Of a DNA stretch of 64,000 nucleotides, positions 63,763 through 64,000 are shown one piece after another. The notes below the pieces were generated by a model that searched no databases, was not told where the DNA came from, and saw nothing but the letters and a program-made list of their open reading frames with translations. Position 1 is the first letter of the stretch, and each line of letters begins with the position of its first letter. The stretch is from Azolla caroliniana (taxonomy: Eukaryota; Polypodiophyta), in assembly GCA_043228905.1 (NCBI GenBank), contig JBHGNT010000018.1, forward strand, positions 11,036,001 through 11,100,000, written 5' to 3'. Position numbers and translations under genes: made by a program.

Positions 63763-64000
63763 GTTGAGAATCGAATTCAACTTCCCATAGATAGGTTTCA
63801 CAGTAGCTCATGGACATGTTGGGCTAGTTTTGTAAATAGTAGAGAGGGCACTTGCTTAGTTTAGTTGGTATATAAACCAACGCATTGTAACTCAGTGATC
63901 GTTGGATGTTTTATGCTTTGATGTAATTTTGGTTAACATACAATTTGTCTATCTCTGTCGTAAGAGCTCTCTCTCTCTCACTCACTCTCTCTCTATCTTG
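63763..64000 (+). repeat. 3' LTR of copia D, cut by window end
   Basis: Starts TGTTGAGAATC after the tract TTCGAAGGGGCG (63751-63762) and matches 33139-33213 plus 42750-42910. The remaining 75 or so bases lie outside. A (CT)n run begins near 63967. Confidence 0.93.

Larger units (their letters stand above)
33139..64000 (+). mobile_element. Ty1/copia element D, host of gypsy E and gypsy C
   Basis: A plus-strand copia element stretched over 30 kb by later insertions. 5' LTR 33139-33213 plus 42750-42988, PBS 42989, gag 43073-43525, then gag-pol 59884-63658 and a 3' LTR from 63763, cut by the window end. Removing E and C leaves continuous LTR and gag sequence. The left target repeat should be gaggc (33134-33138). 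Confidence 0.93.

Overview
This window looks like an intergenic block of a plant nuclear genome, probably a seed plant. It is almost wholly LTR retrotransposons nested inside one another, plus one stretch of unassigned sequence (called X here). The evidence is Ty1/copia elements primed by initiator-Met tRNA (PBS TGGTATCAGAGC), Ty3/gypsy elements with a chromodomain or with an extra ORF after integrase, LTRs ending TG..CA, and target-site duplications (TSDs) that pair up across several kilobases. I saw no ordinary host gene, rRNA or functional tRNA.

Left half. Gypsy A (1-3393, +) enters from the left edge and has jumped into the gag of copia J (3394-4050, -). J sits in the 3' LTR of chromovirus I (4051 to about 13679, -). 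I is also split by copia H (7110-12419, +; TSD GTTTA), which is the only element with an uninterrupted polyprotein and nearly identical LTRs. Gypsy K (about 13972-21495, -) follows. It is a relative of A and carries a tandem duplication of its integrase region.

Middle. Region X (21496-25719 and 30485-30527) holds a palindromic TAGCTAATTAGCTA repeat array, a higher-order minisatellite, and minus-strand coding remnants with splice-like borders. Copia G (25720-30484, -; TSD GCCGC) has inserted just after the apparent ATG of X.

Right half. Copia F (about 30528-33138, -) lies upstream of X and is interrupted by copia D (33139-64000 and beyond, +). The 5' LTR of D is split by gypsy E (33214-42744, -; TSD GTAAA). 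The gag of D is split by gypsy C (43526-59878, +; TSD GTGGC). The 3' LTR of C is split by copia B (53732-59482, -; TSD CAGAG), and the gag-protease junction of C is split by a solo LTR of the A family (46053-46815; TSD ACGG). Nesting therefore reaches five levels: X, F, D, C, B.

Each element normally encodes its own gag (capsid and zinc knuckle), protease, integrase, reverse transcriptase and RNase H, which act together in cytoplasmic particles before integration. Here only H (whole) and A (its visible part) keep open frames. The rest are decayed mainly by nonsense transitions. The most unusual items are region X, a set of covarying hairpins in the A-family LTRs, the roughly 967-codon coiled-coil ORF after integrase in E and C, tRNA-like modules inside LTRs, and the fungal-like gypsy lineage of A and K.
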